50,841 bases of DNA, taken from contig JAKOSN010000264.1 in NCBI GenBank assembly GCA_029777335.1, positions 1 through 50,841 on the forward strand, in the 5' to 3' direction. The number at the start of each line of letters is the position of its first letter. Within the stretch, counting starts at the first letter, position 1. The notes beneath the pieces are model-generated. The model was not told where the DNA came from. It was given only the letters and a program-made list of their open reading frames with translations, and searched no databases. Below, in pieces: positions 1 to 8,296 of the stretch. Source of the stretch: Planctomycetota bacterium. Its GTDB lineage: Bacteria; Planctomycetota; Planctomycetia; Gemmatales; Gemmataceae. The position numbers and the translations under genes are program-made.

Positions 1-176
1 ACCTCGCGTGGCGGTTTGCCGAGCACCTTTCCGAGTGACATGGCGCAGTTGGCCTGGTAGTCGCCAAAGCGGCTGTCCTGGGTGGCCTTGATCATGGCCA
101 GGTAGGGAGTGGGATCGGGCACAAGGCCTTGCAGGGCTTGTTGAAAGGTGGCTTGCAGCTGGACCAGGAGGTTCAT
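1..176 (-). CDS. argS: Arginyl-tRNA synthetase, N-terminal fragment (runs off window)
   Basis: Reading leftwards from ATG 174-176, the 58 visible codons begin MNLLVQLQATFQQAL and continue to GDYQANCAMSLGK with a following KPPREV. The 'GDYQ-N-AM-LAK--GK-PREVA' pattern is the typical N-terminal additional domain of class I arginyl-tRNA synthetases, which recognises the tRNA elbow; the catalytic HIGH region would lie beyond the window edge. The enzyme charges tRNA-Arg in the cytoplasm. It lies downstream of rsfS on the same strand, separated by about 100 bases that contain a strong hairpin. Only the first tenth of the protein is visible, so the call rests on one motif block. Confidence 0.75.
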   Translation of the reverse strand, partial: MNLLVQLQATFQQALQGLVPDPTPYLAMIKATQDSRFGDYQANCAMSLGKVLGKPPRE

Positions 177-207
177 GAGAAGGGCATCCGTGTCAGAAAC
201 AAACAAA

Positions 208-246
208 CACCGGTCCTGGCGGGACCCGAGAGTCCCGCCTCCGGTG
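208..246 (-). terminator. Hairpin between rsfS and argS
   Basis: GGCGGGAC (218-225) pairs perfectly with GTCCCGCC (232-239) over a 6-base loop, and the outer arms CACCGG (208-213) and CCGGTG (241-246) extend the stem across a small internal loop. On the minus strand it follows the rsfS stop and is followed by a T-rich stretch (GTTTGTTTGTTTC), so it could terminate or attenuate transcription before argS. Confidence 0.5.
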
Positions 247-282
247 GTTGGGAGTGTGGATTGGGAAAGCGACCGTGGGGGC

Positions 283-672
283 TCAGTTCCGCTCCCAGTC
301 GAGGCGAGGAGCGTCCTCCCAGAGTTCCTCCAGATGGTAATACTGGCGTGCCTCGGGAGAGAACAGGTGGACGACGATGTCGCCGTAGTCCTGAACGATC
401 CACTTACTGGCCTCGTAGCCTTCGATCGAAAGGCGTTCCTCGCCCAGACGGTTCAGATTGGCGTCGATATCCTCGGCAATGGTGTGCAGCTGGCGGCGAC
501 TCACACCAGTGGCGAGCACGAAAAAGTCATACAGAGGGGTTTGGCCACGCATGTCGAGGACGAGGATGTCACGAGCTTTGTGTTCGGCGGCAAGGCGAGC
601 ACACACACAGGCAAGCTCCAGCGCGGTGTTCGCAGAGCGGATCGAAGGGCTGCTCACGGTTGCGGTGTTCAA
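283..672 (-). CDS. rsfS: Ribosome silencing factor RsfS (Iojap family)
   Basis: The 129-residue product matches the RsfS/Iojap family over its full length. The central region has DILVLDMRGQTPLYDFFVLATG, then SRRQLHTIAEDI, and the C-terminal half carries EGYEASKWIVQDYGDIVVHLFSPEARQYYHLEELW, a near-textbook version of the family signature. RsfS binds ribosomal protein uL14 and blocks subunit joining when nutrients are scarce. The start is a TTG at 670-672, supported by an AGGAGG Shine-Dalgarno (677-682 on the complement) four bases upstream. argS follows on the same strand. Confidence 0.93.
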   Translation of the reverse strand: MNTATVSSPSIRSANTALELACVCARLAAEHKARDILVLDMRGQTPLYDFFVLATGVSRRQLHTIAEDIDANLNRLGEERLSIEGYEASKWIVQDYGDIVVHLFSPEARQYYHLEELWEDAPRLDWERN

Positions 673-1243
673 TGGACCTCCTTCCGGTCATGGCATCCGG
701 GGCGGGGGAGGCAACGGGGGACCGCCAGGTGAGACACGATGTTCACGAGTACGGTTGTCGTTGGGCACCTCCGGACCGGATTGAGCCAGTCCCCTGCACG
801 GGAGAAGACGCCATGGGCCACGAAGTATCCCGATCACGGCGATCAGGGATCACTTCCCTCTATTAGCCATCTTCTCGCAAGAAAAGGGGAGCGTCAAGCG
901 GCGAGCCCCGTCTGAGGATAATTCTCTCGGCAGAGGAGGGTGCGTATCTGTCCTCTCCCCTCCTTATCCGCCTCAGTAGGCACTTCGGTGGGGGCCCTCT
1001 GCCTATTTACAGAGACAACTTTTCTCGTCCAGGGTTCAGGTAAAAAGCTGGCCAGGCAGGCCTGAGTGCAGCTGTCCGAATTGGTCTGGTATGCGCGCGG
1101 GGGGCTCGCTATAGTCCGCCGCGCACAACTCACCGGAACGTCGCTGCAACCTGCTCGTGGTGGAGAGCCTTTCCTCTCCCCTTCCTCCTTCCGGTTCGTG
1201 CGAGTGGCGGAACCCTCCCACATTCCTGGAACAGGGCAAGGAT
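673..1243. other. Divergent intergenic region
   Basis: About 570 bases between rsfS (minus) and the Cys-rich protein (plus). It must hold promoters for both directions. I see no convincing gene here: the open frames lack family motifs and mostly shadow rsfS. A TATAGT hexamer near 1110 could be a -10 box for the downstream gene but has no good -35 partner. Confidence 0.4.
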
Positions 1244-2593
1244 ATGCGCAAACTCTTCTGGGCTTGCACGTTGGCGGTTGTGGCCGCCGCAGGTGGTGTC
1301 TATGTGGCCGCCGAGATGGCGCACCACAACGTCTATTACAAGATCGCCCGGACGTGTGTGAAGATGTGCACCGGGACGGTCGACCGTTCTGCTCCGGTAG
1401 CCAGCACCACCCCCTCCACGAGCGATCCGGCCAGTCTGAGCTTCATCCCGGCCGATCCGACTCCGGTGGAAACGACCTGCACCGCCGTGCAGGAAACCGG
1501 CAAGGAGTGCAAGCACGAAATTGTCGCCGTCGCCAACGAGGCGATGCCGGGGCACATTGTCATCGAACAGGCGGTCTACACCGAAACGGTCACCACCAGC
1601 CCGACCGATTCTTCCAGCGTCAGCGCCAAGCAGCCGGTGGCGGTCGATTACAGCGCGATCCGGCCGCAGGTGATGCCGTACTGCGCCGAGGACGACACCC
1701 GCGCCGTCATGCCGTATGCCGATGAGGACACCGGCATCACGCTCAACGAGCGGAACTTCTCGTTCTGGGTTGGCTATTACACCGAGGAGACGCCGAAGGC
1801 CGAGACGAAGTCCGAGGGCGAGGTCAGCTCCGACGCCGAGAAGGCCGAGGCCGTTGAGGCTGGCACCATGCCGTCGGAGCCGGAGGAACCCGCCAATCAG
1901 AGCGCCGAGGAAGAACAGGCTCCCGGCAAGTGCGAGGAGGATCCGCACTACCATCACCACTACTCCGGTGTGACCTACTGCCCCTACACCGGGCAGTGCT
2001 ACCCGGACATGAAACCGACCACCCCGAGCGAGGAAGTCATCCCCGCCGAGGAAGAAGAGAAGAAAGAGGAGAAGAAGGAAGAAAAGAAAGAAGATGAGTG
2101 CAAGTGCCCCACACAGTGTGGCACTCCCTGCAAGTGTGACAAGGCTCCCTGCACCAAGTGCCCCGAGTGCAAGTGCGAGGACAAGAAGGGCTGCTGCACG
2201 GATTGCAAGTGCGAGAAGGGTGCTTGCAAGTGCTGCAAGGAGAAGTCCTGCTGCGCCGAGTGCAAGTGCGAGAGCAAGAAGAGCTGCCCCGAGTGCAAGT
2301 GCGAGGACAAGGGGTGTTGCGACGAGTGCGAGGAGCAGAAGTGCAGCAAGTGCAAGAGCGAATGCGACAAGTGCAAAAGCGAATGTGACAAGGCGAAGTG
2401 CGGGCACAAGAAGGGCTGCGCGGAAGAGTGCGACAAGCCTGGTTGTGGCAAGAACTTCGACAAGGTGATCGAGGAACTCTTCGAGGACGTCGAGGAACAG
2501 GAAGTGCATCCGCATCGTCGCGATGTGGACACGATGGAGTTCCGTCCGATGGAAGATGCCATGCCCGATGAATTCGAACTGCGTCCCTTCTAA
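1244..2593 (+). CDS. Exported protein with metallothionein-like Cys-rich tail
   Basis: The 449-residue protein starts at ATG 1244 with MRKLFWACTLAVVAAAGG, a signal peptide or N-terminal anchor. The middle (about residues 40-270) is acidic and low in complexity, with a His-rich patch (YHHHYSGVTYCPYTGQCYP) and then a KKEEKKEEKKEDE run. From about residue 285 to 405 the sequence is built of CKC, CCxxC and ECKCE units, with about 35 Cys in roughly 118 residues and hardly any hydrophobics. The sequence ends with an ordinary acidic tail. Cys density of this kind is known from metallothioneins, but the CKCE-type units are not a metallothionein subfamily I can name. Inference: a secreted or periplasmic metal-binding or disulfide-rich structural protein. 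It is monocistronic, followed by a strong hairpin. Confidence 0.75.
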   Translation: MRKLFWACTLAVVAAAGGVYVAAEMAHHNVYYKIARTCVKMCTGTVDRSAPVASTTPSTSDPASLSFIPADPTPVETTCTAVQETGKECKHEIVAVANEAMPGHIVIEQAVYTETVTTSPTDSSSVSAKQPVAVDYSAIRPQVMPYCAEDDTRAVMPYADEDTGITLNERNFSFWVGYYTEETPKAETKSEGEVSSDAEKAEAVEAGTMPSEPEEPANQSAEEEQAPGKCEEDPHYHHHYSGVTYCPYTGQCYPDMKPTTPSEEVIPAEEEEKKEEKKEEKKEDECKCPTQCGTPCKCDKAPCTKCPECKCEDKKGCCTDCKCEKGACKCCKEKSCCAECKCESKKSCPECKCEDKGCCDECEEQKCSKCKSECDKCKSECDKAKCGHKKGCAEECDKPGCGKNFDKVIEELFEDVEEQEVHPHRRDVDTMEFRPMEDAMPDEFELRPF

Positions 2594-2620
2594 AGAGCGC
2601 CACACTCGTTTGTTTCTCGC

Positions 2621-2671
2621 AGGGAGCGTGCGACGCTGTCGAAAACAGCCTCGCACGCTCCCTGGCTTTTG
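2621..2671 (+). terminator. Rho-independent-type terminator
   Basis: A perfect 13-bp stem pairs 2621-2633 with 2651-2663 (arms AGGGAGCGTGCGA / TCGCACGCTCCCT). An inner CTGT/ACAG pairing closes the loop, and CTTTT follows. It lies 28 bases after the stop codon of the Cys-rich gene. Confidence 0.75.
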
Positions 2672-2790
2672 GAGAACACGCTGGATCGAGGGAGAATAAT
2701 CGTTACTACCCTCTCGCCGGAAGTCCGGCGGGTGCGGTACAATGCCCGCCAGTGAACGGGTACACCCATCTCCCACGAAGTCGATGCACC

Positions 2791-5700
2791 ATGAGCGCCA
2801 AGGCGATTCGCTCTCTCATCCGGCAACTCGCACGCAACGACGAGGCCAGCATCCTTGATGCGCTCGATGCTCTGGCGCGATTCGGTCCCCTCGCCACCGA
2901 GGCGCTCCCCAAACTTATCCCGTTGGTCCAGGATTATCGCGTTCCTCTGCGCCATCGGGCGATCAACACGCTCGGGCGCATCGGACCAGCAGCCGCCGAG
3001 GCGATCCCGGCTCTGCTCAACCAGCTGACTGATGCGAGCCGCACGGTCCGGCAAGGGGTTTTGCGTGCGATTGGGCGCATTGGCCCCATCACCCTCCCGC
3101 AATTGATCGACAACCTGTGGCATGGGGAGAACGCCGGACGCATCCAGGCGGCGCGGGCGCTGGCTGCTTATGGGAATGAGGCGGTCATCGCCGTTCCGCA
3201 CCTGTTGAAAACACTGGAAGCAGAGCACCCACGGCTGCGCGTGGCCGCTGCCATGGCTCTCGCTGCGATCGGCGCCCCGATCGAGGACGCCATCCCTCAG
3301 CTCAAAAAGATCCTGCGCAAAGAACCGCCGTCCACGCTTCCCGCCCTCGCGGAAGCGCTCGCCTCGTATCCGGAGGTCGGTCGGTCCGCTGTGCCGTTGT
3401 TGCTCAAGATGCTCACCGGCGAACCAGAGAAAGCGCGCCCACGAGCGCTCCATGCGCTCGGCAAACTCGGCCCGCTCGCGCTTCCCGCACTCCCCGCCCT
3501 GCTTGAATTGCAGAAGCAGACCGACAGTCCGCTTCGCTCGGCCGCCCTGGTTGCCATCGGCAAGATGGGACCCGCGGCCGCCGAGGCAGTCCCCGTTCTT
3601 CTGGAACTTCTCCCGAGCGAGGGCGAAAAGAGGACAGAAAGGATCGTCGAAGTCCTTGGTGCCTTCGGCTCGCCCTCTGCCCCGGCGGTCCCCTGGCTGA
3701 TTGGCAAGCTGAACGAGGCGTATGGGAGCCTGCGCCTGGCCATCTTTCGCACGCTCGGCAAGATCGGCTCGGCAGCGGCCGAGGCCATACCTGCCTTGCT
3801 CCGTGCGGCGGGAGACAGTGCTGCCCACGTTCGCGCAGGGGCGATTCAGGCGCTTGGCGCGCTTGGCCCGGTTCGCCCCGAGGTGGAGCCCGCCCTGGTG
3901 CACGCGGTGGGCGATCCCGACGCAACCGTTCGCCTGGAGGCGCTGCGCGCGCTTGCGCCGCTCCCCCTCGCGTCCGCCACTTTGCAGCCGTTGCTGGTGC
4001 AGGCGCTGCAGGATCACCACGGGACAATTCGGCGTCAGGCGGCGTGCATCCTGGGACGCAAACAACTCGCTGCCGCCGAGATTCTCCAGCAGTATCGCGA
4101 TGCTCTGAGCAGTCCGTATGGGGAGGTGCGACGCGAGGCCGCCGAGTTTGTCTGGGAGGTCGCGGGAAAGAGCGAACTGGCCATTCCCGTGCTGCGCGAG
4201 GCCGTCCGCGAGGACGACCGCGCGGTGCGCCTGCAGGCGATCACCCTCTTGCAGCAGATCGCACGGGCGGATGGCAAGGCGGCCGCTGCTCTGATGTATG
4301 CGCTGGGCAACGCGGATGAACCGCTGGGTCGTCCCGCCGCGTCGGCCCTGGTGCCGCTGGGGGAACGGATCGTCCCCGCGCTGCGCGAGGCGTTGGCCAG
4401 CAGCGACAGGGCGATTCGCGAGGGAGCCCTTTATGTGGCGGGCCGACTGGGGCGTCTGGCGGAGAAGACCATTCCGGCCATCTTGCCTCTGCTCATCGAT
4501 GAGGAGGCCGAGGTGCGCGCCACGGCGATTCGCTCCCTGGGGCAGATCGGCTGTGCCGTGGCAACGGTGGCGCCTCCCCTGGTCGAACTCCTCGCCGATG
4601 ACTCGCCCACCGTTCGCGCCTGGGCGGCACTGTCGCTGGGGAGCATGGGCGATCCGGCCTGCCTGCCGGCGTTGTTCCCGGCTTTGCGACACAAGGATGC
4701 GCGCACGCGCATCGCTGCCCTGACCGTCGTCGAATATCTTGGCTCGGCGGGGTTGGGGGCTCTCCCTGCGGTCGGGGAATTGCTGCGCGATCCCGACAAG
4801 CAGGTGAACCTCCGAGCCCAGTATGCCCTGAGTGCCCTTGGCCGTGAACGTGCGCCGCTTCTTGCTCCACTGGTGGAGTTGCTCGCTGAGGAAAATGACG
4901 CCTACCGCGAATGGGCCACCTTGATGTTGGTGCCGCACGGCGTGACTGCCATCCCTCTGCTTCTGCCCCTCTTGACGAAAGCTGAAGTGATGCCCCGTCG
5001 TGGGGCCGCGGAAACCCTCGGACAGATGGGAGCCGCGGCCGAGGCGGCTGTGCCTCTGCTGATCGCCTGTCTGGACGATCCGCCAGTGAACAACAAGGCG
5101 CAAACTGCTCGCGAGCAGGTGATCTGGGCACTCAGCCAGATCGGGGCGGCCAGTGTGCCCGGGTTGCTGCGTTCCCTGGAATCCTCGGACTCGCACTGGC
5201 GAACCCTCGGCGTTCTGGAGACTCTGGGCCGCATCGGTGCGACTGCCCTCGGTGCAGTTCCTTCCCTCGTTACCCTTCTGCTCAGGGAGAAATCCGCTCT
5301 CTTTCAGCGCATGATCGCAGAAGCGCTGGGCCAGATGGGTGCCGAGGCGATTCAGGCGCTGGCCAGTGAACTGCAACAAGCACGCCCGTCGGCCGAGGTG
5401 ATCCGGTTGGTGACTGCCCTGGGGGTGATTGGCTCGCCGGCGCGCCTGGCCTTGCCGGCGCTGAACGAACCGCTCTGCCGAGGGGAAGCCGCGGTGCAGA
5501 AAGCGGTTCTCTGGGCCCTGGGGCGAATTCTGTCCAGCGCACCTGAGACCAGGGACTGGGTGGCGCTGGTGGTGGAACGGGTCCCTCATCTGAATCCGCA
5601 GGTGGGGGAACAGGCAGCGATTACTCTCGGGCAAATGGGAATGGCGGCGCACGCGGCGATTGCTGACCTGCTGTCAATGGTGAAGCGCAGCACGGGAGCA

Positions 5701-7545
5701 CCACGGCGGGCTATCTTGCTTGCGCTGGGCGAAATCGTGGGCGCTGGAGGGAGTCAGCCGCCAAACGCCGAAGAGGCGGATGCCATCTGGAAAACGCTCG
5801 TTCCGCTGATGAACGATGCAGACGAGGGAGTGCGTCAGGCAGTGGTGCGCGCTCTGGCGAGACTCGACACGGTGGCTCAGACCGAGCGTGGTTCGCTCTT
5901 CACCCAGGCTCTCAACGATCGCGCGCCGGTGGTACAGCGGGAAGCCCTTCAGGCGCTGCTTGAGGTAGGAGACGAGGCGACTTTGCGGAAGATCCTTGCG
6001 GATGAGCGGCCTCTTGTTCGACGGGAAGTGTTTCGGCAGATGGTTGGCCTGCAGCCGGCGGATCAACTGAAACTCCTCCGGCGGGGGCTGGCCGATCGCG
6101 ACTGGGAAATTCAACGACTCTCGGCTGTCACACTGGGAACGCTGGGGGAAGCGGCTCATGCGGAGATGCCGGCCCTGAGCCGAGCCCTGGCTTCGCCGGT
6201 GAAGGTGGTGCGTGAGGCAGCCCTGGCGAGTCTGCAACTTCTGGATACCGAGGGAACGCAGATTGTGACCGGGCTGCAACAGGCGTTACTCTCGTCGTCC
6301 CTGAGGGTGCGGGCGTGGGCGATCGACGAACTCGGCAAGTTGAAGGAGCGCGCGGCCCCGGCGTCCGCCATGCTGGTCTTGCTGGTGTCGCAGTGGCGAG
6401 GTGGGATTTCCGCGCGCGCCGCGGCCGCCTTGCAGGCCATCGGGCAGCCCGCGGTTCCTGCTTTGATCGGTGCCTTGACCGATGCAAATCCACGCATTCG
6501 CGAACAAACGCTTAACTCGTTCCACTCCCTGGACCAGGCCACCTATTACCTGCTGCAGCCCTTTCGCGATCAACTGGGGAATCCGCCTCCGGATGTGCAG
6601 AAGAAGTTGACCAAATCGCTCGCAGCCTTCGGGGCCGAGGCGCCGACCACGCTCAAAAGCCTGGTTGCTCAACTCAAGGATCGCCATGACTGGACGAAGC
6701 GCCGGAGTGCTGCCTGGGCGTTGGGAAAAATGGGGACAAAAGCAGCCTCGGCGGTCAAGCCGCTGAGCAAGGCGCTGGGCGATTCGGATTGGGATGTGCG
6801 CGTTGCGGTGGTAGACGCGCTTGGGCAGATCGGTCCCGAGGCGGTCGAGGCCGTCCCGGCCCTGCTCGAGCGTTTGGGCGACTACGATCAGGTGAAAACG
6901 CGCGTCATTGTGGCGCTGGGGCGAATTGGACAGATTCCCCAGGACGCGCGCGACACTCTGGTCAAGTTGATCAACCCAGACAAGAACGAGACCGCCACAG
7001 TACGCGTCGCAGTCGAGATGCTGGCGCGCCAGGGGGTGGGAATGCCAAGGGCGCTGCGGCATCTGCGCAAACTGCTCCGGTCCGACGATCCCGAGATGCG
7101 TCTGTGGGCCGTCTGGGCTCTGGCGCAATTCGGAGAGGCGGGCAAGTCCCACGCTGCCGAGTTACTGCCGTTGTTCGAGAAAGGGCATCCGCGCGTGCAG
7201 GCGTGGGCAGCCCTGGCGTATCTCCGCCTGACCGGAGAGGTGCCAGCGATTCTCCCGGCCTTAACAAGACTTCTTCCCTGTCGTGAACCCGATGTGCAGG
7301 ATGCCCTTCTGGGCCTGGTCCGCCTGGGGGGAGCGGAAGCAGAAGGGGCGGTGCGGGCGGCACTGGGTCATGCCGACCCGCGCTGGCGCCGCGCAGCCGG
7401 GGAAGTGCTACGTCGGGCCAGTGAGCCAACAGACGAGGGAAGCGTGTGGATGCCGCGCGCCACGCCGCTGAAGGAAGGCACTGAAAGCGCCCACGAAGAG
7501 GAGAAGTTCAACGACGATTTCGAGGAGGATTTCGACGAGGAGTGA
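2791..7545 (+). CDS. Giant HEAT-repeat protein (1584 aa)
   Basis: This long open frame is made almost wholly of HEAT / PBS-lyase-type repeats of about 35-40 residues, with the recurrent unit 'A-AL--IGP-A--A-P-L---L-D----VR--A--ALG'. Examples are seen at LGRIGPAAAEAIPALL, LGKIGSAAAEAIPALL and LGQIGPEAVEAVPALL. Such solenoids are protein-interaction scaffolds. No catalytic domain, signal peptide or membrane segment is visible, so it is probably cytoplasmic. After the last repeat there is a short linker and a strongly acidic C-terminus (EEEKFNDDFEEDFDEE). ATG 2791 is preferred over the upstream in-frame GTG 2752 because repeat-like sequence begins directly after it. The partner is unknown. Confidence 0.9.
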   Translation: MSAKAIRSLIRQLARNDEASILDALDALARFGPLATEALPKLIPLVQDYRVPLRHRAINTLGRIGPAAAEAIPALLNQLTDASRTVRQGVLRAIGRIGPITLPQLIDNLWHGENAGRIQAARALAAYGNEAVIAVPHLLKTLEAEHPRLRVAAAMALAAIGAPIEDAIPQLKKILRKEPPSTLPALAEALASYPEVGRSAVPLLLKMLTGEPEKARPRALHALGKLGPLALPALPALLELQKQTDSPLRSAALVAIGKMGPAAAEAVPVLLELLPSEGEKRTERIVEVLGAFGSPSAPAVPWLIGKLNEAYGSLRLAIFRTLGKIGSAAAEAIPALLRAAGDSAAHVRAGAIQALGALGPVRPEVEPALVHAVGDPDATVRLEALRALAPLPLASATLQPLLVQALQDHHGTIRRQAACILGRKQLAAAEILQQYRDALSSPYGEVRREAAEFVWEVAGKSELAIPVLREAVREDDRAVRLQAITLLQQIARADGKAAAALMYALGNADEPLGRPAASALVPLGERIVPALREALASSDRAIREGALYVAGRLGRLAEKTIPAILPLLIDEEAEVRATAIRSLGQIGCAVATVAPPLVELLADDSPTVRAWAALSLGSMGDPACLPALFPALRHKDARTRIAALTVVEYLGSAGLGALPAVGELLRDPDKQVNLRAQYALSALGRERAPLLAPLVELLAEENDAYREWATLMLVPHGVTAIPLLLPLLTKAEVMPRRGAAETLGQMGAAAEAAVPLLIACLDDPPVNNKAQTAREQVIWALSQIGAASVPGLLRSLESSDSHWRTLGVLETLGRIGATALGAVPSLVTLLLREKSALFQRMIAEALGQMGAEAIQALASELQQARPSAEVIRLVTALGVIGSPARLALPALNEPLCRGEAAVQKAVLWALGRILSSAPETRDWVALVVERVPHLNPQVGEQAAITLGQMGMAAHAAIADLLSMVKRSTGAPRRAILLALGEIVGAGGSQPPNAEEADAIWKTLVPLMNDADEGVRQAVVRALARLDTVAQTERGSLFTQALNDRAPVVQREALQALLEVGDEATLRKILADERPLVRREVFRQMVGLQPADQLKLLRRGLADRDWEIQRLSAVTLGTLGEAAHAEMPALSRALASPVKVVREAALASLQLLDTEGTQIVTGLQQALLSSSLRVRAWAIDELGKLKERAAPASAMLVLLVSQWRGGISARAAAALQAIGQPAVPALIGALTDANPRIREQTLNSFHSLDQATYYLLQPFRDQLGNPPPDVQKKLTKSLAAFGAEAPTTLKSLVAQLKDRHDWTKRRSAAWALGKMGTKAASAVKPLSKALGDSDWDVRVAVVDALGQIGPEAVEAVPALLERLGDYDQVKTRVIVALGRIGQIPQDARDTLVKLINPDKNETATVRVAVEMLARQGVGMPRALRHLRKLLRSDDPEMRLWAVWALAQFGEAGKSHAAELLPLFEKGHPRVQAWAALAYLRLTGEVPAILPALTRLLPCREPDVQDALLGLVRLGGAEAEGAVRAALGHADPRWRRAAGEVLRRASEPTDEGSVWMPRATPLKEGTESAHEEEKFNDDFEEDFDEE

Positions 7546-7547
7546 GC

Positions 7548-7591
7548 GGGGCGGGAGGCGCGGGGGATCGACGCGCCTGGAGTCCCGCCCC
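7548..7591. terminator. Bidirectional hairpin between convergent genes
   Basis: GGGGCGGGA (7548-7556) pairs with TCCCGCCCC (7583-7591), and inside it GGCGCG pairs with CGCGCC. It lies exactly between the HEAT gene stop and the end of the convergent small zinc-ribbon gene. There is no clear U-tract, so the terminator role is inferred from position. Confidence 0.5.
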
Positions 7592-7606
7592 GTCAGGAAC
7601 CGGGAC

Positions 7607-7864
7607 TCACCAGCTCCCGAGGACCTCCATCGTCAGGCGGCCCAGGCTTTCCTCGTTGACCGAGGCCTCCTCGCCACACTCGCTACAGCGAATCGTGCCG
7701 CAGGCGAAGAGAGCGGAAAAGATCATATCTTCAAAGGTCGCGCCGTCGCCAAGCGCATACCAGGGTCCTTCCTCTGCCATGCGGTCAAGTACCTCGACAG
7801 CGGGCGTTTCCGGAGCCGCCGCGAACTTGCACCCACAATGCGAACAGCACAGTTCCACCTGCAT
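7607..7864 (-). CDS. Small zinc-ribbon-like protein
   Basis: The 85-residue protein begins MQVELCCSHCGCKF and has a second CSECGE motif around residues 60-64. It therefore carries two knuckles (CxxC...CxxC) about 50 residues apart, as in zinc-ribbon or FmdB-like small proteins. The intervening region (VEVLDRMAEEGPWYALGDGATFEDMIFSAL) is predicted helical and amphipathic. It has its own start near a GGAGGTGAG Shine-Dalgarno and is convergent with the HEAT gene. No function can be assigned; a structural zinc role is inferred. Confidence 0.7.
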   Translation of the reverse strand: MQVELCCSHCGCKFAAAPETPAVEVLDRMAEEGPWYALGDGATFEDMIFSALFACGTIRCSECGEEASVNEESLGRLTMEVLGSW

Positions 7865-8296
7865 GGCTCACCTCCTGATGAGTTCCGATCATGGCTCTCC
7901 CCAGGCGTACCGAATGAGGCCCGGTGGCGAGCGACTTGACATCGTGATTTGAGATGGTGGTTTTGATTTGCAACCAGGATACCAAAGCGATTTCAGTCAA
8001 GGGGAATTTTGCGATACTTTTCGATAACTCTTTACTATGTAAGTGGATAAATCTTATTCTGCGTGCGTTTTTTTCGTACTCGCTTCCTGCTCCGGCGCGT
8101 TTGGTCTTGGAACTTCTTTCTTACACTCTTGCAAAATCGTCCAGCGCGGAAGCGCGGCGGGGCGACACAGGCAGAGAATGCTGACTTTACTGCTCGCACG
8201 GAAAAGGCAAGCTATACTTGCTTGGCGAACTTCAACTCTGCTTCATCCGCCTGTGCCGTTCGGGATAGGCAAGCGTTTCAGACTGGGAGAAGAACC
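7865..8296. other. AT-rich intergenic region with a possible promoter
   Basis: About 430 bases between the divergent zinc-ribbon and WD40 genes. The middle (about 7940-8070) is much richer in A+T than its surroundings. It contains TTGCGA (8009-8014) and TACTAT (8033-8038) spaced 18 bases apart, a plausible plus-strand sigma-70-type promoter that would give a roughly 250-base leader. An in-frame extension of the WD40 gene crosses this region but has no WD40 or zinc-ribbon character. Confidence 0.4.

Noticed and set aside
2050..2095. GAAGAAGAG-type run resembling a microsatellite
   Set aside because: It encodes the Lys/Glu linker of the Cys-rich protein with mixed codons and irregular spacing, so it is low-complexity coding sequence.
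1130..2776. A 548-codon minus-strand frame with many Leu/Ala runs, resembling a membrane protein
   Set aside because: The hydrophobic runs are the complement of the Glu/Lys/Cys codon repeats of the Cys-rich gene. That gene has a signal peptide, a ribosome site and a terminator in the right places.
2590..5652. A 1020-codon open frame on the minus strand opposite the HEAT-repeat gene
   Set aside because: It is antisense to clear HEAT repeats, is rich in Arg/Gln/His with no recognisable domain, and is the usual shadow frame of GC-rich coding DNA.
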